Notes: generated by a model not told the origin, from the sequence alone. A DNA stretch of 40,659 nt from an uncultured Christensenella sp. (GCA_910579205.1 CAJTTD010000013.1:1-40659), one strand, 5' to 3'; counted from the stretch's first letter, positions 23,535 through 33,806 are shown. Numbers and translations are program-made.

Positions 23535-24638
23535 ATGAATTGGTACGGTTTTATTATTGCATGCGGAATAGTGATCTGCGTCGTGTCTGCGTACTTTACA
23601 GCGCGCAAACGCGGAATCGAAGGAGACGTGGTAATAGATATTATCATCATCTGTCTTCCGCTTGCAATTTTGTTTGCGCGTATATATTATGTCGTGTTCG
23701 ACGTTATTGACGGTAAACACTGGACGATTAAGGGTTTTTTGGGATTTGACGATAACACAGGCGATTTCGAGGGTTTGGAAGGGCTTGCCATATACGGCGG
23801 ACTTATAGGCGCGACTATCGGCGCGGTCATTCTGTGGCTGTGGAAAAACAGAAAGAAAAATCCCGTAGACAAACGCATATCGTTCATGCAACTGCTCGAT
23901 CTCGGATTTACGTTTATCATTTTGGGTCAAGCGATAGGACGGTGGGGCAATTTTGCCAATCAGGAAGCATACGGCGGAGTTATAGAAAATCCGTCGCATA
24001 AATTTTTTCCGATAGGCGTTTTTATAGACGAAGATAGCAGTTGGCACTATGCGACGTTTTTTTACGAATCGCTGTGGAACACTATCGGTTTCGGGTTGCT
24101 GTTGTTTTTGTATATAGGCAAACGCAAGAGCTTCGACGGTTTCATTATTTCGAGTTATTGCATATATTACGGTATCGGAAGAGCTTGGATAGAAGGCATG
24201 CGCACCGACAGCTTGTGGCTCGTTCCGCCTACCGACGGCGTGGGAGGCATAAGGGTAAGCCAACTGCTCAGCATACTTCTTATAATATTCGGGCTTGTGT
24301 ATATAACGGTGCATTGCGTGCGCGCCAAAAAGGCGGGCAAAAAGATATTTATTTTTGTCGATCAAGCAAAACTCAACGACAACTACTTCGGATACGATAA
24401 GACAAAACTCGCTCATCCCATGCCCGATATTTACGGCAAAAAGAAAGTCAAAGAACAAGAAGTGGTATTCGATAACAACGGCTTGGCGGTGGTAGGGGAC
24501 GGCGATATCTCTGATGCCGACGGCTTTAAATCTGATAATGCTACGGGCGAAGATGCCGTTCTCATGCAAAAGTCCGTCGGTGTTTCCGATGGAGCTGTAA
24601 AAGAGGAGGAAGTCTATGAAGACAAGTGGGATGACTGA
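23535..24638 (+). CDS. lgt: Prolipoprotein diacylglyceryl transferase
   Basis: 367 aa membrane enzyme that moves diacylglycerol from phosphatidylglycerol to the lipobox Cys of prolipoproteins. The family signature GRWGNFANQEAYGG is present (about residue 136-149), with YGGLIGA upstream and SYCIYYGIGRAWIEGMRTD downstream; seven hydrophobic segments fit the known fold. After the last segment (about residue 270) comes a charged tail of nearly 100 residues, acidic at its end (EEEVYEDKWDD), which typical Lgt proteins lack. ATG 23535 has no ribosome site and follows a perfect promoter by 6 bases, so the mRNA is probably leaderless. It is the first gene of a four-gene overlapping operon. Confidence 0.95.
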   Translation: MNWYGFIIACGIVICVVSAYFTARKRGIEGDVVIDIIIICLPLAILFARIYYVVFDVIDGKHWTIKGFLGFDDNTGDFEGLEGLAIYGGLIGATIGAVILWLWKNRKKNPVDKRISFMQLLDLGFTFIILGQAIGRWGNFANQEAYGGVIENPSHKFFPIGVFIDEDSSWHYATFFYESLWNTIGFGLLLFLYIGKRKSFDGFIISSYCIYYGIGRAWIEGMRTDSLWLVPPTDGVGGIRVSQLLSILLIIFGLVYITVHCVRAKKAGKKIFIFVDQAKLNDNYFGYDKTKLAHPMPDIYGKKKVKEQEVVFDNNGLAVVGDGDISDADGFKSDNATGEDAVLMQKSVGVSDGAVKEEEVYEDKWDD

Positions 24639-25156
24639 CGTACTGCCTCTTACAAAAAAACAGAAAGTCGCGTGCAATATAGTAATGGGATGTATGCTCG
24701 TTATCGCGGGCGTTATTCTCGTGCTTGCGGGCTGCGGCGTGATAAACGCGTCGGTAAAGCGCATTGCCGCGCCTACGGTGCTTTTCGGCATAGGCTCGGC
24801 GATATTGTTCAGCGCGATGATCGCCAAAAACTCGCTTTCCATGTGGATAGCGGGTATTGTTTTAACGTGCGCGGTGCCGTCGCTTTTAGCTGCTGTATCG
24901 GCTGCGGGCTACGGAGTAACTTTTCCCATCTATATCGCCGCGCCCGGTATAGGCTGCGTGTTTGCGATATGGTTTTCCGAAGTCAAGTTCGCGCATATAA
25001 AGACTATCTTGTTTTTCGGCGTGCTTGCCGCAATATTCTCGCTCGCTTCGACGGGAGTATGCGGCTGGGGACTTACGAGCGGGATACTCGCGGCATTCAT
25101 CGGCGTTTGCGTAATAGCATACGCGGTAGGATCATACGTCAAGAGGGACGAAGAAG

Positions 25157-25164
<8 letters not shown>
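24616..25164 (+). CDS. Membrane protein of unknown function
   Basis: 182 aa, not recognised. Six hydrophobic segments are visible (about 18-40, 48-66, 72-95, 100-120, 125-145, 150-173) with a Lys-rich N-terminus and an acidic end (KRDEEDA). No catalytic motif is evident. GGAGG lies 7 bases before ATG 24616, within the end of lgt (23-base overlap), and its own stop overlaps pncB by 8 bases, so it is produced with both. A transport or assembly role with Lgt, or NAD precursor uptake with PncB, are only guesses from position. Confidence 0.8.
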
Positions 25165-26577
<1,413 letters not shown>

Positions 26578-26578
<1 letters not shown>

Positions 26579-27267
26579 TGACGACAGACGGGTGGACAAT
26601 GGACGGAAAAAAGAAGTATACTAAAGCGGATTTCGACAACTATACCGCAGCGGTAAAAAAAGAGTGCGAACTCACTCTTTTGAAACAGCGCGAGCGCATT
26701 GACGAGCTTCGCGCCGAACTGTCGAAGGCGGAACGCAAGATCTCGGAGTACGAGAGCCAAAAAGATCTCGTATACAAGGCTATAACCGTCGCATTGAAAA
26801 AAGCCGACGATATAGAGCGCGTGTCGCTTATAAAATACAATCAAGAGATAGCGCAGTTAAAAAGCTTCCACGATAAATGGACGGGCTATTTCAATAAGAT
26901 AATAGAAAAATATCCGCTCAGCGACGAGCTTGTCGCGGCGAGCAGAGCTAACGGCAAAATAGCCGATGTGCTGGGAAAAACGGGCGACATAGACGCACAA
27001 TTCATGTCCGAGCGCGAAAGGCTAATGGATTCGCTCGACGACGAGGAAGGTATTTTAGCGGCGAGCGGAGGAGCGGCAGTCGCCGATACGACCGCCGACG
27101 CCGAACAAGCTGCGGCGGGCGCGGAAGCAAAGGCGAAGTACGGAAAGGCTGCAAACGGCGATTATGCCGACAGATCGCCCGCGGGCTTTTCGCTTTACGA
27201 GGCTATGCACCCCAAGCAAGACCTAAAAGACATCATGCAAGAATTGGGCGTGCTCATAGACGATTGA
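26578..27267 (+). CDS. Coiled-coil protein, possibly DivIVA-like
   Basis: 229 aa, no firm family. The first half (about 15-110) is strongly helical and charged with heptad-like spacing (LLKQRERIDELRAELSKAE), then a short AITVALKKADDIERVSLIKY block that recalls the second coil of DivIVA-type proteins. An Ala/Glu/Gly-rich linker follows (about 155-205), and a C-terminal stretch ends in LKDIMQELGVLIDD, which looks like a short conserved interaction motif. The start overlaps the pncB stop (TAATG); ATG 26599 (MDGKKK) is an alternative. Last gene of the operon. A role in cell division or envelope organisation is only a possibility. Confidence 0.7.
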
Positions 27268-27288
27268 CGGACAGCGTGCAAATATAAG

Positions 27289-27315
27289 GGCGGGGCGGAG
27301 ACGCCCCCGCCTTTT
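27289..27315 (+). terminator. Intrinsic terminator of lgt operon
   Basis: GGCGGGG (27289-27295) / CCCCGCC (27305-27311) followed by TTTT. Confidence 0.8.
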
Positions 27316-27350
27316 ACATTGCGTACATAAAATAGGGCAGAGAAAACGAC

Positions 27351-27388
27351 AAAAAAAAACCTCACTTGACATTTCGTCGAGTGAGGTT
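27351..27388 (-). terminator. Terminator of rpsT
   Basis: Stem AACCTCACT (27358-27366) / AGTGAGGTT (27380-27388), extended inward by GAC/GTC. On the minus strand it is followed by a run of T (complement of the A-run 27351-27359). A shorter T-run after it on the plus strand may give weak two-way action. Confidence 0.85.
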
Positions 27389-27405
27389 CGCTTTTTATGA
27401 TGTAA

Positions 27406-27987
27406 TTATTCTGCCGTCGTAGCGTCTTCCGTTTTTTCGGTTTCCGCAGCGGGCGCTTCTGCCTTTTTGGTCTTTTTGGCGGGCTTGTCCGCAACGGCTT
27501 TATCCGACTTTTCTTTGGCTGCGGCCTTCTTTTCTTTCGCAGGCTTTTCGTCGGCTTTTTCTTTTACCGCTTTTTTCTTTTTCTGTTCGTTCTTTTCCGC
27601 TTCCTTCTCGAGCTGTTTGGCGCGGAATTCGGCGCGTGCCGCTTCGCGCGCTTCTTTGGCGGCGCGTGCTTTTTCGGCTGCGATCGTCTTGTTGTCTTTT
27701 TTAACGACGACGGTAACTTTACCGCTCTTGATATCGCTCAAACGCTTGGAAAGCGCCGACTTTCTGTTGGCGGCGGCGTTTTTGTGGATGATGCCCGCGG
27801 TAACGCTCTTGTCTATGATAGAGACGGTAAGGGGGAGCAAACGCTCGGCTTCTTCTATGTTGGCAGAGTCGATCGCCTTGTTGAACGCTTTGATGGCGTT
27901 GTTCATTTTGGAACGGTCGCTGCGGTTGCGCATATTCTTCTTTTTGTTAATAAGTACACGCTTTTTTGCGGATTTGATGTTAGGCAC
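27406..27987 (-). CDS. rpsT: 30S ribosomal protein S20 with long charged C-terminal tail
   Basis: 193 aa, against the usual 80-90. Residues 1-90 are a normal S20: PNIKSAKKR start, NRSDRSKMNNAIKAF, and IHKNAAANRKSALSKRL. They bind 16S rRNA at the base of the small subunit. Residues about 91-193 are an added tail made almost wholly of Lys, Ala and Glu, predicted helical or disordered. The start is GTG 27987, since AAGGAG lies 7 bases before it and the family begins with this Pro/Ala-Asn-Ile-Lys. Divergent from gpr; rpsT next to gpr is a classic Firmicute arrangement. The tail is read in one open frame with the same codon style, so it is not a frameshift. Confidence 0.95.
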   Translation of the reverse strand: MPNIKSAKKRVLINKKKNMRNRSDRSKMNNAIKAFNKAIDSANIEEAERLLPLTVSIIDKSVTAGIIHKNAAANRKSALSKRLSDIKSGKVTVVVKKDNKTIAAEKARAAKEAREAARAEFRAKQLEKEAEKNEQKKKKAVKEKADEKPAKEKKAAAKEKSDKAVADKPAKKTKKAEAPAAETEKTEDATTAE

Positions 27988-28027
27988 AGTATAGCTCCTT
28001 TTATACACGAATTTTATTAGCCTTACA

Positions 28028-28056
28028 ATTATATCATATCAAAAAGACTTTTGCAA
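28028..28056 (-). promoter_or_regulatory. Promoter of rpsT
   Basis: Minus strand: TTGCAA (28056-28051), 17-base spacer, perfect TATAAT (28033-28028). TTGCAA is its own complement, so the same hexamer could act as a -35 toward gpr. Confidence 0.8.
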
Positions 28057-28107
28057 GTAATAAACGGCAGTAGGTTTAAAAATTTTTCTTTTACAAACAA
28101 TAATTTT

Positions 28108-28881
28108 ATGTACGAAAGCGGGTATTTGACCGATATGGCGGTCGAGTTTTGCAAACACAAGCACAGCAGAGACGACGGCGTGATACGTTATTACGAAGTA
28201 GACGTTGACGACAAGCTGTCGCGTAAGCTTGCAAGACCTCAAGGTAAGTATACGACGCTCGAAACCAACACGGTTCTGTCGGGCGACAGAGACGGATATG
28301 CGCGCATATCGGACGCGTTGGGTTCTTGCATAAAAGAATACTGTAAGGGCTGCGACAAAGTGCTTGCGGTGGGGCTGGGCAATCCCGATCTTACGGCGGA
28401 CGCGCTCGGCGACAGAGTGTTTAAAAAACTGTCCGTTACCCGCCACTTGGATCCCGACAAGTATCTTTGCGCGCTCACGCCCAATGTGCTCGGCATGACC
28501 GGCATAGAAAGCTACGACATAATATCCGCCGTTGCGGATAGGATACGTCCCGACGTTATAATAGCTATAGACTCGTTGACGGCAGCCGCGGCGGGGCGTA
28601 TAGCTACGGCTTTTCAAGTAACCGACAGCGGGATCACGCCGGGGAGCGGAGTGGAAAACCACAGAAGACGGTTGGATAAAGCTTCGCTCGGGTTTAAAGT
28701 GGTGTCCGTAGGCGTTCCGCTCGTGGTGTATTCTTCCACGCTCGCGCGTGAATTTTGCGCCGACGCGGAGTGTGAGCGCGGCGATATGATAGTTACGCCC
28801 AAGGACGTGGATATCTTGGTGGAAGACTGCGCCAAGATAATAGCCGACGCCATAAACGGCGCGTTTTCTTTTGTAAGATAA
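28108..28881 (+). CDS. gpr: GPR endopeptidase (spore germination protease)
   Basis: 257 aa from ATG 28108. GPR degrades small acid-soluble spore proteins at germination. TDMAVEFCK matches the conserved start of the mature enzyme (TDLAVE); then VGLGNPDLTADALGDRV, TPNVLGMTGIES, DVIIAIDSLTAAAAGRI (Asp of the atypical aspartic site) and SGITPGSGVENHRR, all family blocks. The propeptide would be very short (about 7 residues); a TTG at 28051 would give 276 aa and a longer one, so the start is uncertain. No ribosome site is clear and no convincing sigma-G promoter was found. Shorter than Bacillus GPR (about 370), as in other Clostridia. It shows the lineage descends from spore formers. Confidence 0.92.
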   Translation: MYESGYLTDMAVEFCKHKHSRDDGVIRYYEVDVDDKLSRKLARPQGKYTTLETNTVLSGDRDGYARISDALGSCIKEYCKGCDKVLAVGLGNPDLTADALGDRVFKKLSVTRHLDPDKYLCALTPNVLGMTGIESYDIISAVADRIRPDVIIAIDSLTAAAAGRIATAFQVTDSGITPGSGVENHRRRLDKASLGFKVVSVGVPLVVYSSTLAREFCADAECERGDMIVTPKDVDILVEDCAKIIADAINGAFSFVR

Positions 28882-28901
28882 ACGGCGCTCGCCGCATATT
28901 C

Positions 28902-28930
28902 TCGACAAAAACATTTAAAAGTGTTATCAT
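28902..28930 (+). promoter_or_regulatory. Promoter of murI
   Basis: TCGACA (28902-28907), 17-base spacer, TATCAT (28925-28930). Predicted start about 28937, leader about 23 bases with no clear ribosome site. Confidence 0.65.
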
Positions 28931-28959
28931 TTCGCCGTTTGCGGCATAAACAGTATATT

Positions 28960-29679
28960 ATGCGCGACGATCCGATAGGCGTATTCGACAGCGGCGTGGG
29001 CGGGCTAAACGTTCTCCGCCGCTGCGTTATGAGAATGCCCAACGAAAAGTTTATATATCTTGCGGACAAGGCGAACATGCCGTACGGCGCGCGGCAGTTC
29101 GACTTTATAAAGACGGCTGCGCTCGAATGTGCCGAGACGCTTGTGTCCATGAACTGTAAGGCAATAGCCGTGGCGTGCAATACTGCGACCGTGGCGGCTG
29201 TGGACGAGATACGCAAGCTTTACGGTTCGGTGATAGTAGTGGGACTCGAACCCGCAGTTAAGCCGTGTTTCCGCGCGCTCAAAAGCGGCTATGCCGTCGC
29301 TCTCATAACAGAAGCCACAAACAGCTCGGTCAAGTTCGGGCGATTGCTGTCCGACTGCGGCGGCAAGATAAAAGCCGTAGCGCAGCCACGCCTCGCCAAG
29401 CTTATCGAAGATAACTGCGATAACATAGACGAGATAGCGCCTTACGTACGTTCCGTGTTGGAGCCTTACCGCGACGCGTCGGCTGTAGTGCTGGGCTGCT
29501 CGCATTATACGTACATAACGCGCATCATAAGCGAATTTTACGGCGGCAAGATCGATATCTACGACGGGGCGGACGGGGAAGCCGCGCAGCTAAGATCACG
29601 CTTGGAAAGCGCGGGCGCGCTCGCGCCGCCGTCTGCGGTCGGGTCGGTGCGGTTTTATTCTACGTATAAAAAAGCGTAA
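28960..29679 (+). CDS. murI: Glutamate racemase
   Basis: 239 aa cytoplasmic enzyme making D-glutamate for peptidoglycan. IGVFDSGVGGLNVLR is the N-terminal signature with the conserved Asp-Ser; YLADKANMPYG follows; VACNTAT carries the first catalytic Cys and VLGCSHYTYI the second with its neighbouring His. Slightly shorter than the usual 260-270 aa, with a brief C-terminus. ATG 28960 is chosen because the frame upstream includes the -10 of its promoter and family members begin just before IGVFDSG. Lies after gpr but has its own promoter. Supplies the same pathway as glmS, glmM, ddl and uppP further on. Confidence 0.95.
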   Translation: MRDDPIGVFDSGVGGLNVLRRCVMRMPNEKFIYLADKANMPYGARQFDFIKTAALECAETLVSMNCKAIAVACNTATVAAVDEIRKLYGSVIVVGLEPAVKPCFRALKSGYAVALITEATNSSVKFGRLLSDCGGKIKAVAQPRLAKLIEDNCDNIDEIAPYVRSVLEPYRDASAVVLGCSHYTYITRIISEFYGGKIDIYDGADGEAAQLRSRLESAGALAPPSAVGSVRFYSTYKKA

Positions 29680-29685
29680 AACAAA

Positions 29686-29754
29686 AAACAGCGACCGATC
29701 TAAACGCGCATCATAAACCGTTGAAAGGTAAACGCGCGGCAGCCGTCGCTGTTT
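29686..29754. terminator. Possible terminator between murI and apgM
   Basis: AAACAGCGAC (29686-29695) / GTCGCTGTTT (29745-29754), 10 bp, but with a 49-base loop that holds two direct copies of TAAACGCGC. A-run on the left gives a T-run for the minus strand. Weak because of the loop length. Confidence 0.5.
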
Positions 29755-29768
29755 CAATGACTTAAATA

Positions 29769-30989
29769 TTATAACGTTTTTGTTCCGAATAACGCGCGAA
29801 TGACGTTCGAGCCGCGATCGAGCTTTACGCCCGTAGTCGCGGCGTTTTTCTCTGAAAACGGTTTGCCGCCGCTGCGGGACGTTTCGCTGTCATAGATGAA
29901 AAAGGGAACAAGGTCTCTCGTGTGTGTGCGCACCGATAGGGGCGTGGCGTGGTCGGGCATGACGGCTATGGCAAACGGATCGCCGCTTTTTTGTAGCGCG
30001 AGATACAGCGGCTTTAGTATGCGCTCGTCAATGCGCTCGATAGCCGTGATCTTGCCTTTGCGGTCGCCTTGATGCCCGCATTCGTCAGGCCCTTCCAAAT
30101 GCACGAAAACAAAGTCGTTGTCGGCTAACGCGCCGAGCGCCGCTTCGGCCTTTGCTTCGTAATCGGTATCTACCGTTCCCGTAGCCGTCGGAACATCTAT
30201 GACGCGCATTGCACCCGCAACACCTATGCCTTTTACGAGGTCTACGGCGGAAACCACCGCGCCGCTCTTGCCCGTCATTTCGCGGAAGGGAGCGAGCAAC
30301 GGTTTTGTTCCTTCGCCCCACGGCCAGACCGCCGTCGCGGGACGCTTGCCCGACTTTATCCTATCGACGTTTACGGGATGGTCTTTCAACACGTCTATCG
30401 AATCTTTTATCAACGAACGGAACAGTTCTCCGCATATGCCTTGTGGCAAGTGATCGCCGATATTTTTTCCCAAAATATCGTGCGGCGGCGTAAATTCCGT
30501 TCCGAGCGAACCGCCGCGTATGACTGCGGCGTGGCGGTAACTGACGCCCGCATACAGTTCTATGCCGTTTCCCGCGGATGCAAAAAGCGGCTTTAACGCG
30601 TTTATAAGTTGTTCGGCTTCGGCGCTCGATATTTCGCCCGCGGAATAGTCGAGCATTTGTCTGTCGTCGAGATCGTTCGCTTCGGACAGCGTAACGAGAT
30701 TTATGCGGTAGGTAACGTCGTCGCCGTCGAGCGGTATGCCCATGGAAAGAGCTTCGAGCGGGGAGCGTCCCGTATAACAGCTTTGGGGATCGTAGCCGAG
30801 CGCGGCAAGATTGCACACGTCCGAGCCCGGTTTCAGACCGTCGGGAACTGTCTTTACAAGCCCGCATATCCCGTCGGCGCAAAGCCTGTCCATAACTGGC
30901 TTATGCGCAACGTCCATAGGCGTTTTTCCGTCGTCGCCCGGGTAGTCTGCCATGCCGTCGCACAGCACGGTTAGATATTTCTTGTTCAT
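29769..30989 (-). CDS. apgM: Cofactor-independent phosphoglycerate mutase (archaeal type)
   Basis: 406 aa of the alkaline phosphatase superfamily, interconverting 3- and 2-phosphoglycerate in glycolysis. VLCDGMADYP holds the first metal-binding Asp; GSDVCNLAALGYDP has the serine nucleophile region; the C-terminal block HLEGPDECGHQGD and VMPDHATP hold the remaining metal ligands. This matches the shorter archaeal-type (COG3635) enzyme, not the 510-aa GpmI. Related proteins were once proposed as homoserine kinases, so activity is not certain. It lies 40 bases after glmS on the same strand and probably shares its message. AGGA lies 9 bases before ATG 30989. Confidence 0.9.
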   Translation of the reverse strand: MNKKYLTVLCDGMADYPGDDGKTPMDVAHKPVMDRLCADGICGLVKTVPDGLKPGSDVCNLAALGYDPQSCYTGRSPLEALSMGIPLDGDDVTYRINLVTLSEANDLDDRQMLDYSAGEISSAEAEQLINALKPLFASAGNGIELYAGVSYRHAAVIRGGSLGTEFTPPHDILGKNIGDHLPQGICGELFRSLIKDSIDVLKDHPVNVDRIKSGKRPATAVWPWGEGTKPLLAPFREMTGKSGAVVSAVDLVKGIGVAGAMRVIDVPTATGTVDTDYEAKAEAALGALADNDFVFVHLEGPDECGHQGDRKGKITAIERIDERILKPLYLALQKSGDPFAIAVMPDHATPLSVRTHTRDLVPFFIYDSETSRSGGKPFSEKNAATTGVKLDRGSNVIRALFGTKTL

Positions 30990-31029
30990 TATCGTTCGTC
31001 CTATATGTAAAATTTATGTCGTACGTCTG

Positions 31030-32856
31030 TCATTCGACCGTAACGGATTTTGCGAGATTGCGCGGCTTGTCGATATCGCAATCGCGTTTCAACGCTACGT
31101 AGTATGCGAATATCTGAAGAACTACAGCCGACAGAACGGGCGAAAGATCGTCGTCGCACTCGGGTATGAACATCGTGTGGTCGGCTGCGTCGGATATAGC
31201 GGAATTGTCGGCGGAAGTAAGCGCGATGACCGTTCCGTCTCGAGACTGCACCGATTTTATATTGGACAGCATTTTCGCGTACAGCGCGCTTTGCGTGGCG
31301 AGCGCGACCGTTACCGTGCCTTTTTCTATAAGGGAAATAGTGCCGTGCTTGAGTTCTCCCGCGGCATACGCTTCCGCATGGATATAAGATATTTCTTTCA
31401 GCTTCAACGCGCCCTCGAGCGACGCTGCGTAGTCCGTGCCGCGACCGATAAAGAACACGCACTTGTGGCGGGCGAACATATCCGCATAGCTTTTTACCGT
31501 TTCAGCGCTCTTTAAGCATTCGCTTACTTTTTGCGGCATTTCGAGCAAGCCGTTCAAAAGTTTGCCGTATCGTTCGTCCGATATCGTGTGCTTTGTCTTG
31601 GCTATTTTAAGCCCTACGAGATACAGCGCCGCTACTTGCGTCGTATAGCCTTTGGTCGTGCAAACGGCGATCTCCGGTCCCGCATGAGTGTACAGCACGT
31701 CGTGCGCTTCGCGCGCTATTGCGCTTTCCACAACGTTGACTATGGCGATCGTGTGCGAACCGAGTTTTTTCGCCAAACGGAGAGCGGCGAGAGTGTCCGC
31801 AGTTTCTCCGCTCTGACTTATTATAACGGTGAGAGTGCGGTTGTCGGTAATGGGGTCGGAATATACGTACTCGCTCGCGAGCATACAGTTGACGCGTATC
31901 CGACAGAGTTTTTCTATAAAGTATTTACCTACGACGCCAGCATGATAAGCGGAGCCGCAGCCCACGATATCTATTTTTTCTATGAGATTGACGTTTCTGT
32001 CGTCAAACGCTATCTTGTCTAGAATTATCTCGCCGTTTTTTATGCGCGGGCGAACAGTATCGGAGATCGCGCGCGGCTGTTCGTACAGCTCTTTGAGCAT
32101 GAAATGCGCATATCCGCCTTTTTCGGCTTGGGATATGTCCCAATCCACTTTGTACGGCGTTTTGTCCGTCTGCGCGCCCGTGCTATCGTAAAACTGCGCG
32201 GAACGTGGCGTTATAACCGCGATTTCGCCGTCGCCCAACTGAACGAAATCATGCGTGTGTTCGAGTGCCGCGGCAAAGTCCGACGCAATAAAGTTTTCAC
32301 CGTCGCCCAGACCTATGACGAGCGGATTGTCTTTTTTTACCGCGTATACGGTGTCGGGCGAGTCTGAGCATATTATGCCGACAGCGTACGAGCCGCGCAG
32401 TCTGTCTATAAGTATTTTTATAGCGCTTATAATATTGCCGCAGTAAACGTATTGTAGCAACTGCGCAATTACTTCGCTGTCGGTGTCGCTCGCAAACGGT
32501 ATGCCGTGCGCGGTAAGTTCTTGCTTGAGTTCGGCGTAATTTTCTATTATGCCGTTATGTACTACGGCAAATTTTCCGTCCGCGGATAGGTGGGGATGGG
32601 AGTTTACGTCGCTCGGCGCGCCGTGCGTCGCCCAGCGGGTATGACCTATGCCCACATTGCCCAATAGGCTCGAGCCGTCGTTGGTTTTGTCGGCGAGCGC
32701 GCGAACTTTGCCCGTGGCTTTGACCACGGATAACGCGCCGTTATTTATCACCGCAATGCCGCTCGAGTCGTAGCCGCGGTATTCCAAACGTTCGAGACCT
32801 TTCAACAATACGGGCGCGGCTTGATTGCCGCCCGTATACCCTATGATTCCGCACAT
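31030..32856 (-). CDS. glmS: Glutamine-fructose-6-phosphate aminotransferase (isomerizing)
   Basis: 608 aa, full length. Makes glucosamine-6-phosphate from fructose-6-phosphate and glutamine, the first step to UDP-GlcNAc. MCGIIGYTGG exposes the N-terminal Cys nucleophile after Met removal; LERLEYRGYDSSGIAV and GHTRWATHG are glutaminase-domain blocks; two SIS sugar-binding domains follow (SQSGETADT at about 350; FIGRGTDYAASLEGALKLKE near 465); it ends in the conserved LAKSVTVE. It starts 3 bases after the exporter gene and lies before apgM. No glmS ribozyme is expected directly upstream because a gene is there. The divergent glmM acts on its product. Confidence 0.97.
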   Translation of the reverse strand: MCGIIGYTGGNQAAPVLLKGLERLEYRGYDSSGIAVINNGALSVVKATGKVRALADKTNDGSSLLGNVGIGHTRWATHGAPSDVNSHPHLSADGKFAVVHNGIIENYAELKQELTAHGIPFASDTDSEVIAQLLQYVYCGNIISAIKILIDRLRGSYAVGIICSDSPDTVYAVKKDNPLVIGLGDGENFIASDFAAALEHTHDFVQLGDGEIAVITPRSAQFYDSTGAQTDKTPYKVDWDISQAEKGGYAHFMLKELYEQPRAISDTVRPRIKNGEIILDKIAFDDRNVNLIEKIDIVGCGSAYHAGVVGKYFIEKLCRIRVNCMLASEYVYSDPITDNRTLTVIISQSGETADTLAALRLAKKLGSHTIAIVNVVESAIAREAHDVLYTHAGPEIAVCTTKGYTTQVAALYLVGLKIAKTKHTISDERYGKLLNGLLEMPQKVSECLKSAETVKSYADMFARHKCVFFIGRGTDYAASLEGALKLKEISYIHAEAYAAGELKHGTISLIEKGTVTVALATQSALYAKMLSNIKSVQSRDGTVIALTSADNSAISDAADHTMFIPECDDDLSPVLSAVVLQIFAYYVALKRDCDIDKPRNLAKSVTVE

Positions 32857-32859
32857 AAC

Positions 32860-33588
32860 TTATTGCTCCTTGCCGTCGCTCGGACTGCCGTCTTTGTTCT
32901 CGTTCTCGTTTGTTTTTTCGGGTTTATATATTATAAGCTTTATCACCACTATCAACAGTATGACGGCGGCGAGTATATAAAACGACAGCGTTATCGCATC
33001 AAGGGCTTTTTGGTTGTTGCGGAAAATATAGCCTATGAGCGTGAGTATGCCGCACGCTCCGGCATTGCCGATAACAAGCCCTATAAGCCCTTTAAAAAAT
33101 CCTATTTTTACTATAGACGCCACCGCGCTGCCCGTCCATACGCCCGTAAGCGGCAACGGAACGGCTACGAAAAGCGCCGTACCGCCCATTTTTTTAAGGT
33201 CGGACTTGGTGATCGATCTTTTCTTTTTTGCCGCGGTCTGTTCGCCGTTAGCATGCGCGTCAACTTCGCTTTCTTTTACGCTGTCCGCAAGCTTGCGCGA
33301 GCTTCGCTCGAACTTTGCATACAAAAACTTGCCGACTTTGGAAAATACACGCGTTTTGGACAGCGCGTTGATCGTGGGGATGAGGATAAGCAGCAGAATG
33401 GGGGCGAGCATGGACGAACCCAAAAACGCCCAGCCGAAAGCTTCCCACGGTTTAAGTCCCATGCCTATCCCGAAGAGTATCGCGCCTTTGGCTTCCGCAA
33501 GGGGGATCATGGAAAGCAAAAAGACGGTAAGCGGCGCGCCGAGCGTGCCGTTCATAGCGTCCGCAATATTTTGAACAAATCCGCTCAT
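32860..33588 (-). CDS. Small multidrug export protein family (COG2426) membrane protein
   Basis: 242 aa. Four to five hydrophobic segments: about 17-40 (LTVFLLSMIPLAEAKGAI), 45-70, then 130-150, 160-182 and 190-215. LPLTGVWTGSAVAS and the PLAEAKGAI block are the conserved parts of the Sm_multidrug_ex family. A charged insert of about 45 residues (about 80-130) splits the two halves and a Lys/Glu/Asn-rich tail closes it. The drug-export name is historic; activity is unproven. ATG 33588 has no ribosome site and sits 9 bases after a perfect -10, another probable leaderless start. It leads the glmS-apgM operon. Confidence 0.85.
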   Translation of the reverse strand: MSGFVQNIADAMNGTLGAPLTVFLLSMIPLAEAKGAILFGIGMGLKPWEAFGWAFLGSSMLAPILLLILIPTINALSKTRVFSKVGKFLYAKFERSSRKLADSVKESEVDAHANGEQTAAKKKRSITKSDLKKMGGTALFVAVPLPLTGVWTGSAVASIVKIGFFKGLIGLVIGNAGACGILTLIGYIFRNNQKALDAITLSFYILAAVILLIVVIKLIIYKPEKTNENENKDGSPSDGKEQ

Positions 33589-33597
33589 ATAGGTAAT

Positions 33598-33627
33598 ATT
33601 ATAATCGAATGCGGCGCGTTATGTCAA
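33598..33627 (-). promoter_or_regulatory. Promoter abutting start of exporter-glmS-apgM operon
   Basis: Minus strand: perfect TTGACA (33627-33622), 18-base spacer, perfect TATAAT (33603-33598). ATG 33588 comes 9 bases later, so the leader is about 0-3 bases. Confidence 0.88.
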
Positions 33628-33685
33628 CAAAAAAGTATTTATTGACAAAATAATCGGTTGCGCGACAAAAAAATTCTATATTTTA

Positions 33686-33714
33686 TTGACATATCGGGAC
33701 AAATAGATTATACT
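33686..33714 (+). promoter_or_regulatory. Promoter of glmM
   Basis: TTGACA (33686-33691), 17-base spacer, TATACT (33709-33714). Predicted start about 33721; the 86-base leader ends in GGAGG. Confidence 0.88.
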
Positions 33715-33806
33715 TTTTCCGTGCAAGATAAATATATATAGTATAAGCGGTATAATTCGACAAAGCGTTAAACTAGTCCGCCGCAACACGATATATCGGA
33801 GGTCAT

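Noticed and set aside
23496..24842. Long open frame (448 codons) on the minus strand opposite lgt
   Set aside because: The plus strand has the full Lgt signature and promoter. The minus frame has no recognisable motif or ribosome site and reflects codon bias opposite a real gene.
33589..33806. glmS ribozyme or other riboswitch in the glmS/glmM control region
   Set aside because: glmS is the second gene of its operon and the first has almost no leader; the glmM leader shows no recognisable ribozyme core.
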